NCBI GenBank assembly: GCA_015179125.1 | Contig: WHVA01000027.1 | Location: forward strand, 124,001 to 188,000 | Length of the DNA: 64,000 bases | Direction of reading: 5' to 3' | Source: Gautieria morchelliformis | Lineage: Eukaryota; Basidiomycota; Agaricomycetes; Gomphales; Gomphaceae | Part shown: positions 20,601-31,241 of the stretch, piece after piece | Layout: the number at the start of each line of letters is the position of its first letter | Numbering within the stretch: the first letter of the stretch is position 1 | Notes under the pieces: generated by a model | Told to the model about the DNA's origin: nothing | The model's database searches: none | The model's input: the letters and a program-made list of their open reading frames with translations, nothing else | Position numbers and translations under genes: made by a program

Positions 20601-20980
20601 TGTTAGCAACTCAGGGGCTATGGCAGGGAAGGTTCGGTTGAGTTCTTAGAAAGCTAGAATCAAATGTACTCTCTCAGTGAATTTATTGTCACTGAGAGAG
20701 GAGTACAATCCTGTCTCAGAAGGCATATACATGCACCCGGCCCTTTAGCGCCCAAGGGCTTGCGCGTCGAAGTCATTTTAAACTCCGCTGGGTGCAGCCG
20801 CCTGTGAAAATAGAAATAACAGGATGAAATGGAGAGATAGGGAGTGACCTGAAAATTTTGGAAATAACCAGAGAAGTGAATGCATGGTACAAGAACAATG
20901 TGAGAAGAAATTGAAACACCATACAATAAATCGAACATATTATGCTTGATTTTGGTGCAGGAGCATAAATGCACCCAACA
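20601..20980 (-). repeat. Copia LTR, C2-type, short form
   Basis: 380 bp, TGTTGGGTGC to GTTGCTAACA on the minus strand. It has a single copy of the 12-13-bp hairpin (CTCTCTCAGTGA, loop, TCACTGAGAGAG) that is doubled in C2 and C3. It was inserted into a DDE transposase gene whose 5' part is not found on the other side. Confidence 0.8.
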
Positions 20981-22910
20981 GTGAATTCTAAGAATATATT
21001 GGCAGACCGTCAAATGTGTGTTAACAAACTCTTGGAGGAGATGCGAAAGGGCCGCATACCAATCGATGATCAAAATGAAGAAGAAACGACTGCAGATGGA
21101 GCATTGAACATCTTGAATTACAAGAATTTCCCAGAACTGCGTCGAGCAAGAGCAAAACTGAGTGTCAAAGCACGTGATCCAAAACTTGCTGTTATCTTTC
21201 GTTCACGAATTACTGCGATGGTTGGGACACTCAACTTGTACATGGACACAGAGCTGTCATATTCATGGAGAGAGGCCTCTCTGGTTGTTGCTAAATCACT
21301 GGGGCTTGGAGTTCAGAGTGGATCAAAACGAGCGCGCAACATACGCACCTGGATTCATCAATTCCTTGCCTCTGGCAAACTACCCACTCATTGTTGAGGT
21401 CAGAACCATTCATCCATCTTGGACCATGAAGATTTTGCACAAGAGATCCAGCTTCATCTGATGGAAAAGGCCAAGGGTGGCTATGTTCGAGCGCAGGATA
21501 TTGTAGACTTTGTTGCCACACCTGAGATGCAAGCGAAGTTAGGATCAAAAGCACGGAATATCTCAGTGAGGACTGCCCGACGATGGCTAAAGAAGTTGGA
21601 TTGGCGATATGGTCGAAAGAAGAATGGCATGTACATTGATGGTCATGAACGAGAAGATGTTGTTCAATACCGAAAGGAGTTCCTTACACGATGGAAAGAG
21701 TATGAAAAACGCATGTTTACCTATGACAATGATGGGAACATTGATAACACCCTGAGAGGCTTCCCAGTTCCTCAAAAGGGCCGATTTCGACTCATTCTAG
21801 TCACCCATGATGAATCCACATCATCTATGCATATGATCGCCGAAAGACTCAATGGTCTCATTCAAGTGACAAGGCAACCCCACAGCGCAAAGGTGAAGGT
21901 GCCTCCTTGATGATTTCTGACTTTGTCACCTCAGAATGGGGACGGCTTACTGATGGCAATGAGTGCATACCTTTCCAACCCAGTAACAATCACTGACCGG
22001 TTTGCTGAATTTAGTGAGGCACGCATTATTTTCAAAGCTGGGAAGGACCGTGATGGATACTTCTCCTGTGATGACTTGATGCGACAGGTAGAAAAAGCAA
22101 TTGACATCTTTGAATCTAAGGTCAATGGATTTGCCACTGGCCTCTTTGCATTTGACAATGCCCCTAGCCACCAAAAGCAAGCTGCTGATGCCCTTTCTGC
22201 ACGAAAAATGCCCAAGGGTGCAAGCAAGGATTGGGTGCCAAATAAAGACACACCAAGGATGCGAACTGGTTCTTTTGGGACTGGTGCTAATCAGCAATCA
22301 CAAGATTTTTATTACCCAGATGACCATCCGACAATGCCTGGATGGTTTAAAGGCATGGAGACTATTATTCGTGAGCGGGGTCTTTGGCCACAAACTGGAA
22401 CCTTGAATGCCCAGTGTCCAGGCTTCAAATGTGAGATAGGGAAGACAGCCTGCTGCTGCCGGTGTCTTTTATTTTGTCAGCCTGACTTTTGTTCACAGAA
22501 ATCACAGCTTGAGGAGTACATCACCTCCCGTGGCCACATTTGTGAATTTTATCCAAAATTTCATTGTGAGCTCAACTTTATTGAGAAATACTGGGGTGCA
22601 GTCAAGTTCCGATACAGGTCAAGTGCACAAACAACAGATATGGATGCCATGGAGCGCAATGTGATTGCATGCCTTGATGATATCCCATTGATCCAAATTC
22701 GGCGGTCAGTGGTTTCCACATCATCTGAATATGGATTACTCATTGTTTTTTTTTTTTTGGAGTAGCTATGCAAATAGATCTGCCAGATTCATTTCAGCAT
22801 ACTCACAAGGCTTTTCTGGCTCAATGGCTGCCTGGGCAAACCAAAGGTATTATGGACACCGGACTTTACCCCCTTGGATGGCTGAGAAAGCAAAGGCTGC
22901 CTATGCATAG
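20981..22910 (+). pseudogene. DDE-superfamily transposase (Tc1/mariner-like), 5'-truncated
   Basis: Cut-and-paste transposase. Helix-turn-helix-like N-terminal region, then RTARRWLKKLDWRYGRKKNG, then a DDE core: VTHDEST, FDNAPSHQ and ELNFIEKYWG. Two probable introns restore the frame: 21963-22014 (52 bp) and 22705-22764 (60 bp, with a T-run before the AG). The end is MAEKAKAAYA with TAG at 22908. Damage: a nonsense codon at 21395 and a frameshift near 21815-21830. The 5' end is removed by the copia LTR. Confidence 0.8.
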
Positions 22911-23087
22911 CACTTTGGTACTTAATACATTACAATACATAGACTATGAGTACATAGACTATGGGTGGGGAGGCATCCTTGATGTGAAATCTAATGAGTA
23001 TTTTTTTTTTTTTACATGACTTCAGGATTTTGGCCACTTTTAGGGTTAGGGTTAGAGATTACATAAGGGTGCCCTATTAGGGCATCC
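22911..23087. other. Spacer with short telomere-like repeat
   Basis: Contains a T-run near 23001-23013 and TTAGGGTTAGGGTTAG at 23040-23055, i.e. 2.7 units of the standard fungal telomere repeat. No gene. Confidence 0.6.
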
Positions 23088-24821
23088 TCTATCTTACGTC
23101 AGTGTGTGCAGGAACCTTTTTTGAAGGCCTTGCATCACAGTTTCCAGCGTCCAGCTGCGGACCTGGCGATCGAAGTGTTCTATGTTTCAAAGGAACCACT
23201 CCTGGGCTTCGCCGGTGAGGCGAGTGCCCACATAGCCGACCTGCATGTCTATGCTGGTTGGCCCTAGGAGGCAATTCATTTTCAGCCATCGTAGGATGGC
23301 TGCCATGAAGATTTCAAACTCTTCGAGGTCAGATCCCCCGGCATATGGCTCGGGGTGAGCCAATTTCACGCCGGCTTTCGCTAGCACAGACTTCTCTGGG
23401 TCTGTGTCCGCGGCGTCTGCTAACGCCACGCGGATCATCTGGGTGATCCCGTCGTACGGCTCCATTGGTATGACGTCGGCCTGGTCAGGGATTCCCTGTC
23501 CTTCCGTTGGGGCCATGGATCGCTCGCGCGGCTGTGACGCCGCGCGGGGCAGGCTGTTGTATGCCCTGATGGGCCCCAGGCCCGGATCAGGCTCGGGATC
23601 GGGAGCATTTTGTGCTCTCGGTTCCAGGGGCATTTTGTGCCTGGTGTCCCCGGTCAGTCCCGCGTTGCGGATCCACAGCCTGCTGTTGTAGGCTGCGCGC
23701 GCCTGCCGTGCGTCCTGTATGGCTCGCGTGAGCTGCTCGTCGGGCAGCTGAGCGGTCTGGCTGTGGGCCACTGTTTCTTCAGCGTTCTTTGCTAGTAGCT
23801 CGAGTGCCCGCGTGTGGCGGCGCGCGGCTGCGGCTTCTTTACGCTGCCAGTGTGCGACTTCGAGCTCTAAGCTCTCAGTCGTCGTTTCAGAGTCAGGCTC
23901 TGAGGCGACCTGATCCCTAACGATCTGTTGGATTGTCTTACAGCTGTCCGTTGGGGCAGCCGGTTGCTCTTGAGGTTCATTCCTGAACCTTACGTCCTGT
24001 TCGACTGGGACAGCTGGCGGCGGCATTTGCTGCTTGTCCCGCTCCTTTCGGCGCAGGTCTTCCGCGTCGTGACTGTGTTCATTGGCTGCGGACTGTCGTG
24101 AGCTCGGACGAGTTGTGTCACGTTCCCCCCATGGGCGGAGGGCTTTGTGGACGTCCTCCAGCGTGGCTGCATCTTGCAGCCTGATCTCCTTCGCCTGGTG
24201 GAGTTCCTTGCCGATTGCCATTAGGGCGGCGGCAGCGTTGTCAAGCTGCGATGCCAGCTGATCGTGCTTGTGGCGCGTCAGCGTGCTTCGGTGCAGTGCA
24301 GCCTGCACCTGTTTGTTCAGGGCCTCTGCCGTCTTGTGGTCGATGGCGTGAGCCCTTGAGCTCTTGCGACTGGAGCTCGAGTATTCCGAGCCCTGACCAT
24401 CGTCTGGGGCTCGTCTTTTTTGCCATCGTCCCCCTTCAGGGATGATCGTCATCGCTCTACTTCGTGAGCGTCAGTTCAAGTCATGGCTTTGTGCCCGCCT
24501 CAACGTTGTTGCTCTACCGTCTGACGACGGCAAGACTTCTCTGCTCTTTCCTTTGTCTCTGGGCAGAGAGGAATGGGGGGGCGGCGCCGGCTCATTGCCC
24601 GGCGTCGTCTCTTCCTCGGCCATGCTCGACGAGACGTGGTCGGGGTTTTCCTTGTCCTCTACTGGGGGGACAAGGGCGGTGAGATCTACAATCTCTCCGT
24701 CTTCTATCGTCCTGGACTCTTGGTCCAGGGTAGCGTCAGCTGCCGTGTCGCTGGGCTGCGCCTGGGGCGTGGACCTCGAGCTCGTCGCTCGTGTCCGTCT
24801 TCGACTGCGTGGAATCATCAT
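23088..24821 (-). pseudogene. G5: gypsy Gag remnant
   Basis: From ATG 24821 (MMIPRSRRRTRATSSRS) one frame runs to about 23088, interrupted by two TGA stops at 24471 and 23187. At 23187 the family has Arg, a CGA to TGA change. The N-terminal part is charged and disordered, with a long coiled-coil-like middle (AHWQRKEAAAARRHTRALEL). A gag core follows (LAHPEPYAGGSDLEEFEIFM, LTGEAQEWFL, then DRQVRSWTLETVMQGLQKRF). Zinc knuckle and pol are missing. It follows an R6 LTR, as expected for the 5' half of an element. Confidence 0.7.
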
Positions 24822-24949
24822 GCTTGCAGCCGACAGTAGAGGGTCTACTGGAGGGTCTCAATGATGTTTAGTCGTCGACGCAGCGATCTTTTTCAAGATT
24901 GCTTCGAATCCACTATCGGTTGGTCGCGTGGCGATCAACCGCAGGATAG

Positions 24950-25173
24950 TTCAAAAAGGTGTAAAGATGTCGATCTTAGGACCTTGTATCACAAGGGCAC
25001 TGCAGAACTTGACCAATGAGTGGTATTCTGAATGCTACGTAGTGACAGGTAAGAGTAAGATGCGATGGGAACCGCTGGCCGGTTCCCACGCATAAACTAT
25101 ACAGTGGGTCCCTAAGGGGCCCACTGGGATTATGTAATAACTATTGTACATGTAGATACATAGGTTATTTACA
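24950..25173 (-). repeat. R6 LTR, copy 1 (5' LTR of G5)
   Basis: Matches 50015-50200. On the minus strand it starts TGTAAATAACC at 25173, inside reverse transcriptase sequence of G4. It contains two palindromes, 25066-25088 (TGGGAACC/GGTTCCCA) and 25102-25126 (CAGTGGGTC and its near-complement). The inner boundary is approximate. Confidence 0.6.
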
Positions 25174-28130
25174 CGAAGTGAGCCATCTTTTTTGCCGACA
25201 AACAATACCAGTGCACCATGGGGGGAGCATGAAGGTCAGATGAAACTGATGTTCTGGTGCTCATTGATGAACTCACGGAGTGCCTTGAGCTTGGAGGCTG
25301 AGAGGGAGTAGATGGGACCAATGGGTGGCAAGGTCCCTTCCTTGAGGTTGACCTTGATGTCATGGGGTTGGTGTAGAGCTAGAATGTCAGCACGAGTTTT
25401 GCTGAACACATCTGCAAATTCATGGTATACTTCAGGGACATGTTTTTTAATGTCCTCAGACAGCTCAGGTGAGCTACCTCCTGATGTTGCTCCTCTGTGA
25501 GGAGCTCAGGTGAAGCGAGGTCAAGCTGAAACACTTCATATCCTTCCAATCTAGCTGCACACATAAATGCGGGAGCATTGATCAGGGAAACAAGAGGTCT
25601 GGAGGCGAGGTCGGAGGTGGTGGTGAGGATGCTGTAGGCAAGGTCATGGTCGTAGCCAAGGCTGAGTGAGCTGAGGTTGCCATAGTCGCAGGAGTTGGAG
25701 TCAAATCGATGGTCTTGAAGGTAATACTGCCCAATACCCAGTCAATTGACGGATTGTAGTGGGTGAGCCAGTTGTGGCCAAGTACCACCAAGCAACTCGA
25801 GTTGAGTAAGGTTATGTGGAAGGTAACGGTAACCCATTGTTGTTCACCGCTTGGCAAACTGATGCAGAGGTCTAGAGCGTGGGTAATGGTAGTGTTAGTG
25901 CTACCATCAAATAGTTTCAGGGGTATAGGAGAGAAAGGGTAAGTAGGCATAGAATATTTCTGGACAAACTTGGATTCAATAAAACAATCAGGGGGCCGTG
26001 GTAGCTTAGTGCCCCGGGGGTTGAGCGTGCAAGCTAAGGCTGAGCGTTCAATTCTGGCCCCTCCAGATATCACACCCTAGACACTCTGAGAAATTTTGGC
26101 CACACTGATTGCCAATAACATCTGATCGCTTGCCCCAAATATGAATGGTGGTATACTCAACTATCCCTTCCAATTCAGAACCAACCCTTTAGGAATATGA
26201 TAACACCTACTCCAATTATTTAATCCATCCAACTGACGCATTGGAGTACTAGGTACCTGTACTGTCATGATTTGTCACACCGACAGCCGGAGGCTGGGCC
26301 GAAACATCGGCAGTAGACTGCAGCTGCTGCCACTTGTTGGGGTGTGGGGAAGGTGTCAAGGTGGTGTCGCAGCTGAGGGGTACAAACTGAAGTACACATG
26401 GGTATTACATGCCCAAATAAGCTGTGGAAGGTTGATTACTATGTGGTTTATGGGTTAGACTGTTTGGCTTTAAAGGGGTGCTGAGGGGAATATTGGCATT
26501 TCGGGGGCATGATACCCATTATAACAAAAAGGAAAAAACATCACAACACTCACACGACCGACGACCGACGACCGGTCCCTGCTCAACTATCAACATTGGA
26601 CCTGAGGCCCCTTGGATCTCGACACCCGGATTATACTTGTCGTGCTTGCTGCTTTGCGGTTGAGTACTTACACAGGCAGAATAATACACACACAGGAGAA
26701 TGAGGGCATTACCAAGGTAGATACAATGCATGTAGTGACCATCATAGCCATAGCCTGCGGTCAATAAAATGATGAGAAAAAAATAAAAATAAAATAAAAC
26801 AATCAGAAGACCCACGGTCAACTAATGCAACAAAAGAGACATTGGGAAGTGAAGGTGAGGACAGATGTACATTAAGAGAATCTTTGGACAGTGAATGAGA
26901 AGTGGCACTGAGTCTGAACACCCAGGTGAGGTTACCGCAATCCTTGGATTGTGTGGTTCTGAGGTTGCTACCTATTTTTTCACCTCTGTAATGGAGGCTG
27001 AAGTTCCCTTGTTAGAGGTCTTTGCTGCCTGACCTTTGGAACCGCTACCACTAGCGGTCCTATTAGCTGCCTTGGGGCAATCCTTGACTATGTGGCCTTT
27101 GGCACTGAAAAGCAGGCAAAGGCCTTGGTTGACCTGACATTGACGTTCCTTGGGAAGGAGCTTGCTGTCTTTCCCGAGCTTGCTCAAGATGTCAGGCTGG
27201 CTCTTATTGTTGGCTGAGGTATTGTTGTTGGTGTTCTTGCCGTTGTTGTTATTGGTCTCATTGCGGTTCTTGTTGTTATTAGAACCATTGGAAGACTGAT
27301 TATTGTTAGCGGAATTGTTGGACTGATTAGTGGAGCGAGCAGGCTGGGGGTTACGACTATGAGCCATTGCATTGTATTCCTTATGCTCCCAATAATGGCT
27401 GTCACATTCCAACATGAAGTTGCAAAGCTCGGTGAGGCTGCAGAATCTAGGGAAGTGAAGAAGGTTGTCCTTGATTCATTTGGCCAACCCTTTGTAAGCA
27501 GAGTGACAGAGTGCAGCATTGTTCCATTGAGTCTGAGTTGAAGCTCAGGAGAACTCAATGAATAAGTGAGCTGCCCTGTGGTGTTCTTTCATGACGATTT
27601 TCTCCAGGTTGATATTGGCTTGGGAAATGTTATTGTATGGGCCGAAGTTGAGTTTGAGCTCAGCCTTGAAACTGTCCCAATCTCCAAGCCAGTCAGGCTT
27701 GGGATAGACTTCACTGAGGGTCGCCGGCTCGAAGTGCTTGAGAGCTGAGCCAGATAAGTATTAGATAGCATACTGTACCTTCAATGCTCCTGTCTTGAAG
27801 GCAGAGGGGAAATCTCTGAAGTTGAGTTTGCATTGGAGGAAGAAGGTTCAAAGCTTGGCCTGGTCAGTACCATCATAAGTGTCTGGTTCCTTGACCTTGG
27901 CTTGGGCTTCTGGGTTGCAAGGTTTCTCCAAAGCCATCACCTGGATCACCTGAAGGGTCACCTGGATTAGCCCTACCTTTGCATTTGTTACTAGGCTCGG
28001 CTGGGTCTGCAAGAGGTATGCCAGGTGACGGTGGTGAATCATTGTGAACCTTGGAAAAATGGCTGCTGTTCTGAGATACCCTGTAGGGTGTTGGAGTGAG
28101 GTACCATAGACATAGTGAAAAAGAGGGGTA
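25174..28130 (-). pseudogene. G4: gypsy gag, protease and start of RT, decayed
   Basis: Tf2-like chromovirus remnant read right to left. The Gag core (near 28.0-27.4 kb) has EPDTYDGTDQAKL and NFGPYNNISQANINLEKIVM. An Asn-rich linker and a damaged zinc knuckle follow (CLLFSAKGHIVKDCPKA, one Cys lost). The retropepsin region has CFIESKFVQKYS and LFDGSTNTTITHALDL. The spacer (AARLEGYEVFQLDLASPEL) leads into the RT start (PIGPIYSLSASKLKALREF, then VGKKDGSL). It has several stops and frameshifts. The protease active-site region is split by a SINE-like insertion (25992-26792), and RT is cut off by G5 at 25173. Confidence 0.75.
25992..26792 (+). mobile_element. SINE-like retroposon with tRNA-like head
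   Basis: 801 bp flanked by a perfect 14-bp duplication, AATAAAACAATCAG (25978-25991 and 26793-26806). It begins with a tRNA-like head: a GGGGCC acceptor-like start, an A-box-like TAGCTTAGTGCC, and a B-box-like CGTTCAATTCT 45 bp later. A GGCCCCTCCA follows that could pair with the start. It ends in an A-rich tail (aaaaaaataaaaataaa). Removing it restores the protease region of G4. No protein-coding potential. The 700-bp body is unusually long, so other DNA may be nested in it; a tandem cgacgac microsatellite is at about 26564. Confidence 0.62.
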
Positions 28131-28157
28131 CGTAGGTTGTGAACAGTCTGAATATAC

Positions 28158-28443
28158 TGTTATGACATGATCCTTTGGAGGGGGGTTGACTGAGCTTGGG
28201 AGTGAAACCTGAGCTAAGATCCAAGGTTACTGAGCGAGGTTCAAATAGGCAAGTCAGAGAGGGACTTGGCTTCAGCTTGTGTGCTGCACCTGCCCTATGT
28301 ATGAGTCCCAATTTCTTAGGTAAATGAATAAGAGGCAAGGCTTGACTTTAAGAGGCGAGTACTTAGAAACTAACTAAGGATGAAAGGGATTACATTAGTC
28401 AATATTCAGACTGAGGAATAGGTGTGCATACAGGAGGGTTTAG
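28158..28443 (-). repeat. R1 LTR, 5' LTR of G4
   Basis: Minus-strand LTR-like sequence ending CATAACA at 28158, directly before the G4 leader. It matches 9480-9744. Both copies stop at the same base (ggagggttt) and continue into different mobile DNA. Confidence 0.6.
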
Positions 28444-29050
28444 AGCCTGTTCGGCGCCAGCATTGCATTTTGAGGTTTTTAGTTCAGCCGAATGGCCAGG
28501 CAATTTCATGTGATCTGGCTGTAGCAGCTGAACGCAATGCTTGAGCAAATATGATAACAATCTGAGTCCAGTGTGATCATGTGAGCAGTGCGCCGCATTA
28601 AACCTGCTAGCCTTATATATACCTGCTAGCTTTGTGTATGGATCCTAGAGTCTCACAGATCCATCCAAAACAGAAGAGTGTCTGAAGAGCTTCAGAAACA
28701 TTGAGTGGAACTGACACGAAGGGTCACTCTATATGCACTCATGCATGCAATGGCCGCAACAGGGTTGTACTACACAAACTACATAGAAAGGCTCCCGCTC
28801 CATACTTCAATATTATCAGGATGGGGGTGGGTGAAGGAGCTCTTAGATGGCCACCCACAGCATATCAAAGACCAATTAGGAATGCACAAACATGTGTTCC
28901 TCAAGCTCTGTTCCAAACTCACAGACAAACTGGCCTCGGGAATACACACCATGTTTCAATAGAAGAACAGATTGCTATTTTTCTATATATGGCAGTAACC
29001 AATCTCTCTAATAGGAAGGTTGCAGAACGCTTCCAATGAAGTTGGGACAC
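28444..29050 (+). pseudogene. PIF/Harbinger transposase N-terminal remnant
   Basis: LSGWGWVKELLDGHPQHI and FLKLCSKL, then, one frameshift later, HHVSIEEQIAIFLYMAVTNL and NRKVAERF followed by a stop and WDTILK. This is the helical region before the DDE core of HARBI1-like nucleases. The element seems to start at GAGCCTGTTCGGCG (28443 onward), preceded by TTTA, fitting a terminal inverted repeat and a 3-bp target site. The catalytic core is absent; an R2 copy follows. Confidence 0.6.
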
Positions 29051-29127
29051 CATCTTGAAGTACACTGCCCCAAACCTCTAATAGATTGGGAACTCATAGC
29101 CTAGTCTTAGGTGCTTCCATAGAGTCC

Positions 29128-29480
29128 TGTCATGACCCATTTATTCTTGTATCAAGTTACCCCGATTTTCCCTTTCTATCCCTCCACCTCTATGTTCGCT
29201 CGGTTTGCTCTTCGCTGAGTTTGCCGAATGATTATTCGCTACTCGCATCATTTGCCAGTAGCCTCACCATCAAACATGATCAACATCCCTTAACTGGTGT
29301 GATGGTTCATCACTAGCCCCATCATCCTTCCGATTCAACCCCCTTTGGGTGTTCCTATGGCCGGGGTGCATTCGCTGGATGTTCTACCTGTAGATCGTGT
29401 GGGATCAACTGATCAGACCAAGAGTCGGTGCAGGGTAACATGTATGCAGGTCTCAAGGCATATTTTCTTACATAGGTACA
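29128..29480 (+). repeat. R2 repeat, copy 2
   Basis: Begins TGTCATGACCC and is the reverse complement of 16235-16587 with moderate divergence. It ends near 29480 at ttacataggtac. No coding capacity. Confidence 0.6.
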
Positions 29481-29519
29481 TTTATCCTCAAGGGTGAGTA
29501 CCTAGTCAATAATCATAGA

Positions 29520-30200
29520 TTGGCTCACCTTTTTGTCACTTTCCTCCACACTACTGCTCTCATCAATACCTTCCCCATCCAGAGTCTTCAGGCTCCGGCT
29601 CATCATCGTCAATGGTCTTGGGGCTTGAACCATTGCCTCCAAAAATGCCAGGACCTGTGGCGATTATCCCATCCACGAGTTTGGCCATAGTATCATAGAG
29701 CAGAAAGGTTTTTTTTTGAAATGGCTTGGCCTTGGGATGAGCCTTTGCATTGATGTTAGCACAGTAGAGACTGAAGATAAACTACATACCTTCAAATGGA
29801 CATCCCATACCTCCACTGGTGCTGTGACAAGCTTTTTGCCTTTGTTCCAGCCAAATCCGGACTGTGAACGAAGCTTCTGGACAATCTTGTATTCCCCCTT
29901 AAGCTGTGTGGTGTTACTGAAGATAATAAAGAAGAGAAATGGCACTCACTCATTGCCAGCATGTCTTGCAATGCCCAGTGGCCTTCGGTACAACTGGTCT
30001 AAACTTGCATGCTAATCCAAGTACCACCAGGGTCCATGTAGCTGCTTTCCAGCCAGACTTAGCTTGAATGCCATCCTGTCATGCCTTGAGGAGAATGTCA
30101 ACAAGCTCTGCTTCTTCTTGCACAGTCCACTCGGCGGTCTCCTTTTTCGGTGGCTTTGCAACCAGAATGTCTGGATCGGGTCAGCCATTATGCCAGAGAC
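29520..30200 (-). pseudogene. Myb/SANT-like DNA-binding protein gene, broken
   Basis: Minus-strand pieces read EWTVQEEAELVDILL, then SGFGWNKGKKLVTAPVEVWD, then AHPKAKPF, the pattern of Myb/SANT-like domain proteins that are abundant in basidiomycetes. Two GT-AG introns appear to be retained: one before LKGEYKIVQKL and one between DVHLK and AHPKAKP. A frameshift near the start and a TGA after DILLKA inactivate it. Harbinger elements often encode such a protein beside the transposase, and a Harbinger remnant lies 0.5 kb away. A link is possible but not shown. Confidence 0.55.
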
Positions 30201-30439
30201 AACGGTAGTTGTGGGTGTACTGAGGATGTCTGAGGGCCAAGGGAAATTTGCTTTTTGCGATTGCGAGAAGTTGTGGTCTGAATCATGGTTGGTTTTCATG
30301 TGGTTTTGTGCTGACAATGCACTGTTAGTCATCAATAAATCCCAAGTGTGCCTACATGACAATTTTATATGCAGCTCATAAACCTGGGGATGCATGTGAT
30401 CTATATTAATTATGGGGATTTTTCCTGCTGTGTGATTTG

Positions 30440-30585
30440 CATGTAAGTGTAAGAACCGAGCTTATGCCCAAGCTTACCCAAGCTTAATTACATGACCTTA
30501 TCCCTTAGTTATCTGTTCTGTTCCATCATGCATCAATTAGTTATATTTACCTCACCTATATCCCTGCATATGCTCACCCCTGATC
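30440..30585 (+). repeat. R3 LTR fragment, copy 2 (target of G2)
   Basis: Near-identical to the end of the 19730-19961 repeat (gagcttatgcccaagc to tgctcacccctgatc). It continues after G2 at 48583 (tgatccctatctcacctgt). The shared TGATC is the G2 target duplication. Confidence 0.75.
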
Positions 30586-31054
30586 TGTCAGGGGACACCC
30601 TGTTTTCCATTTCCAGTTCCAGTTCTGACTCCATTTCCGACTCCGCTTCCGGTTCCGATTCCATCTCCGCCTCCGCTTTCGGAAATGATTCCGCTTCTGG
30701 GAGAACTTCCACCGGTTCTGTTCACTTTTCCAGTTCCACTCCAATTTCCGACTTCTGCTCTCGGAACAGTGTCGGAAATCAAGCGACTCGCATAATAGGT
30801 GGCATCAAGGGTCGATCAAGGGTCAGGGGGATGCAGGGTTGATGGCGGGTGCCAAGTGTTGTCCCTGTCTGCGCAGCGTAGTATAATACGGGCTCGCTGA
30901 CATTGGGGGTCCTTAGACTTTTCTCTTTGGATTTCCCCTTGTCAGGTGAGAATCCCCTCTCTTGTATACTCTGTTCATTTATACAGACTTTGGATTTCCC
31001 CTTGTCAGTTGTGTTGTAGTGTGATCTCCACAACCAGCCAGGGTTGCCCTTACA
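30586..31054 (+). repeat. G2 5' LTR
   Basis: 469 bp, TGTCAGGGG to CCCTTACA. It has one more hexamer unit than G1 in the Ser-coding array. TATAATA and AGACTTTTCT are conserved, and AGAAAAGTCT follows two bases after the LTR, as in G1. Confidence 0.92.
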
Positions 31055-31241
31055 GCAGAAAAGTCTCTCCCCTAGAGGACCGGCGGTCGTACTGCGCGTT
31101 GCATTCGCCATAGGTGCGTTCGGAATCGGAGACAGCGACTCGGAGATTGCAACCTCTTCCGCGCACATGGTATAGGACAGCCCCTCTTCTTACGTCGAGC
31201 TCCAAACCCCGGAAATCCCGTCCCATATTTCCCTTTCTGAC

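Noticed and set aside
23040..23055. Telomere at a chromosome end
   Set aside because: Fewer than three units and coding sequence on both sides.
25992..26065. Functional tRNA gene
   Set aside because: The anticodon stem does not pair well and the B box is degenerate; an A-rich tail and target duplication show a retroposon head instead.
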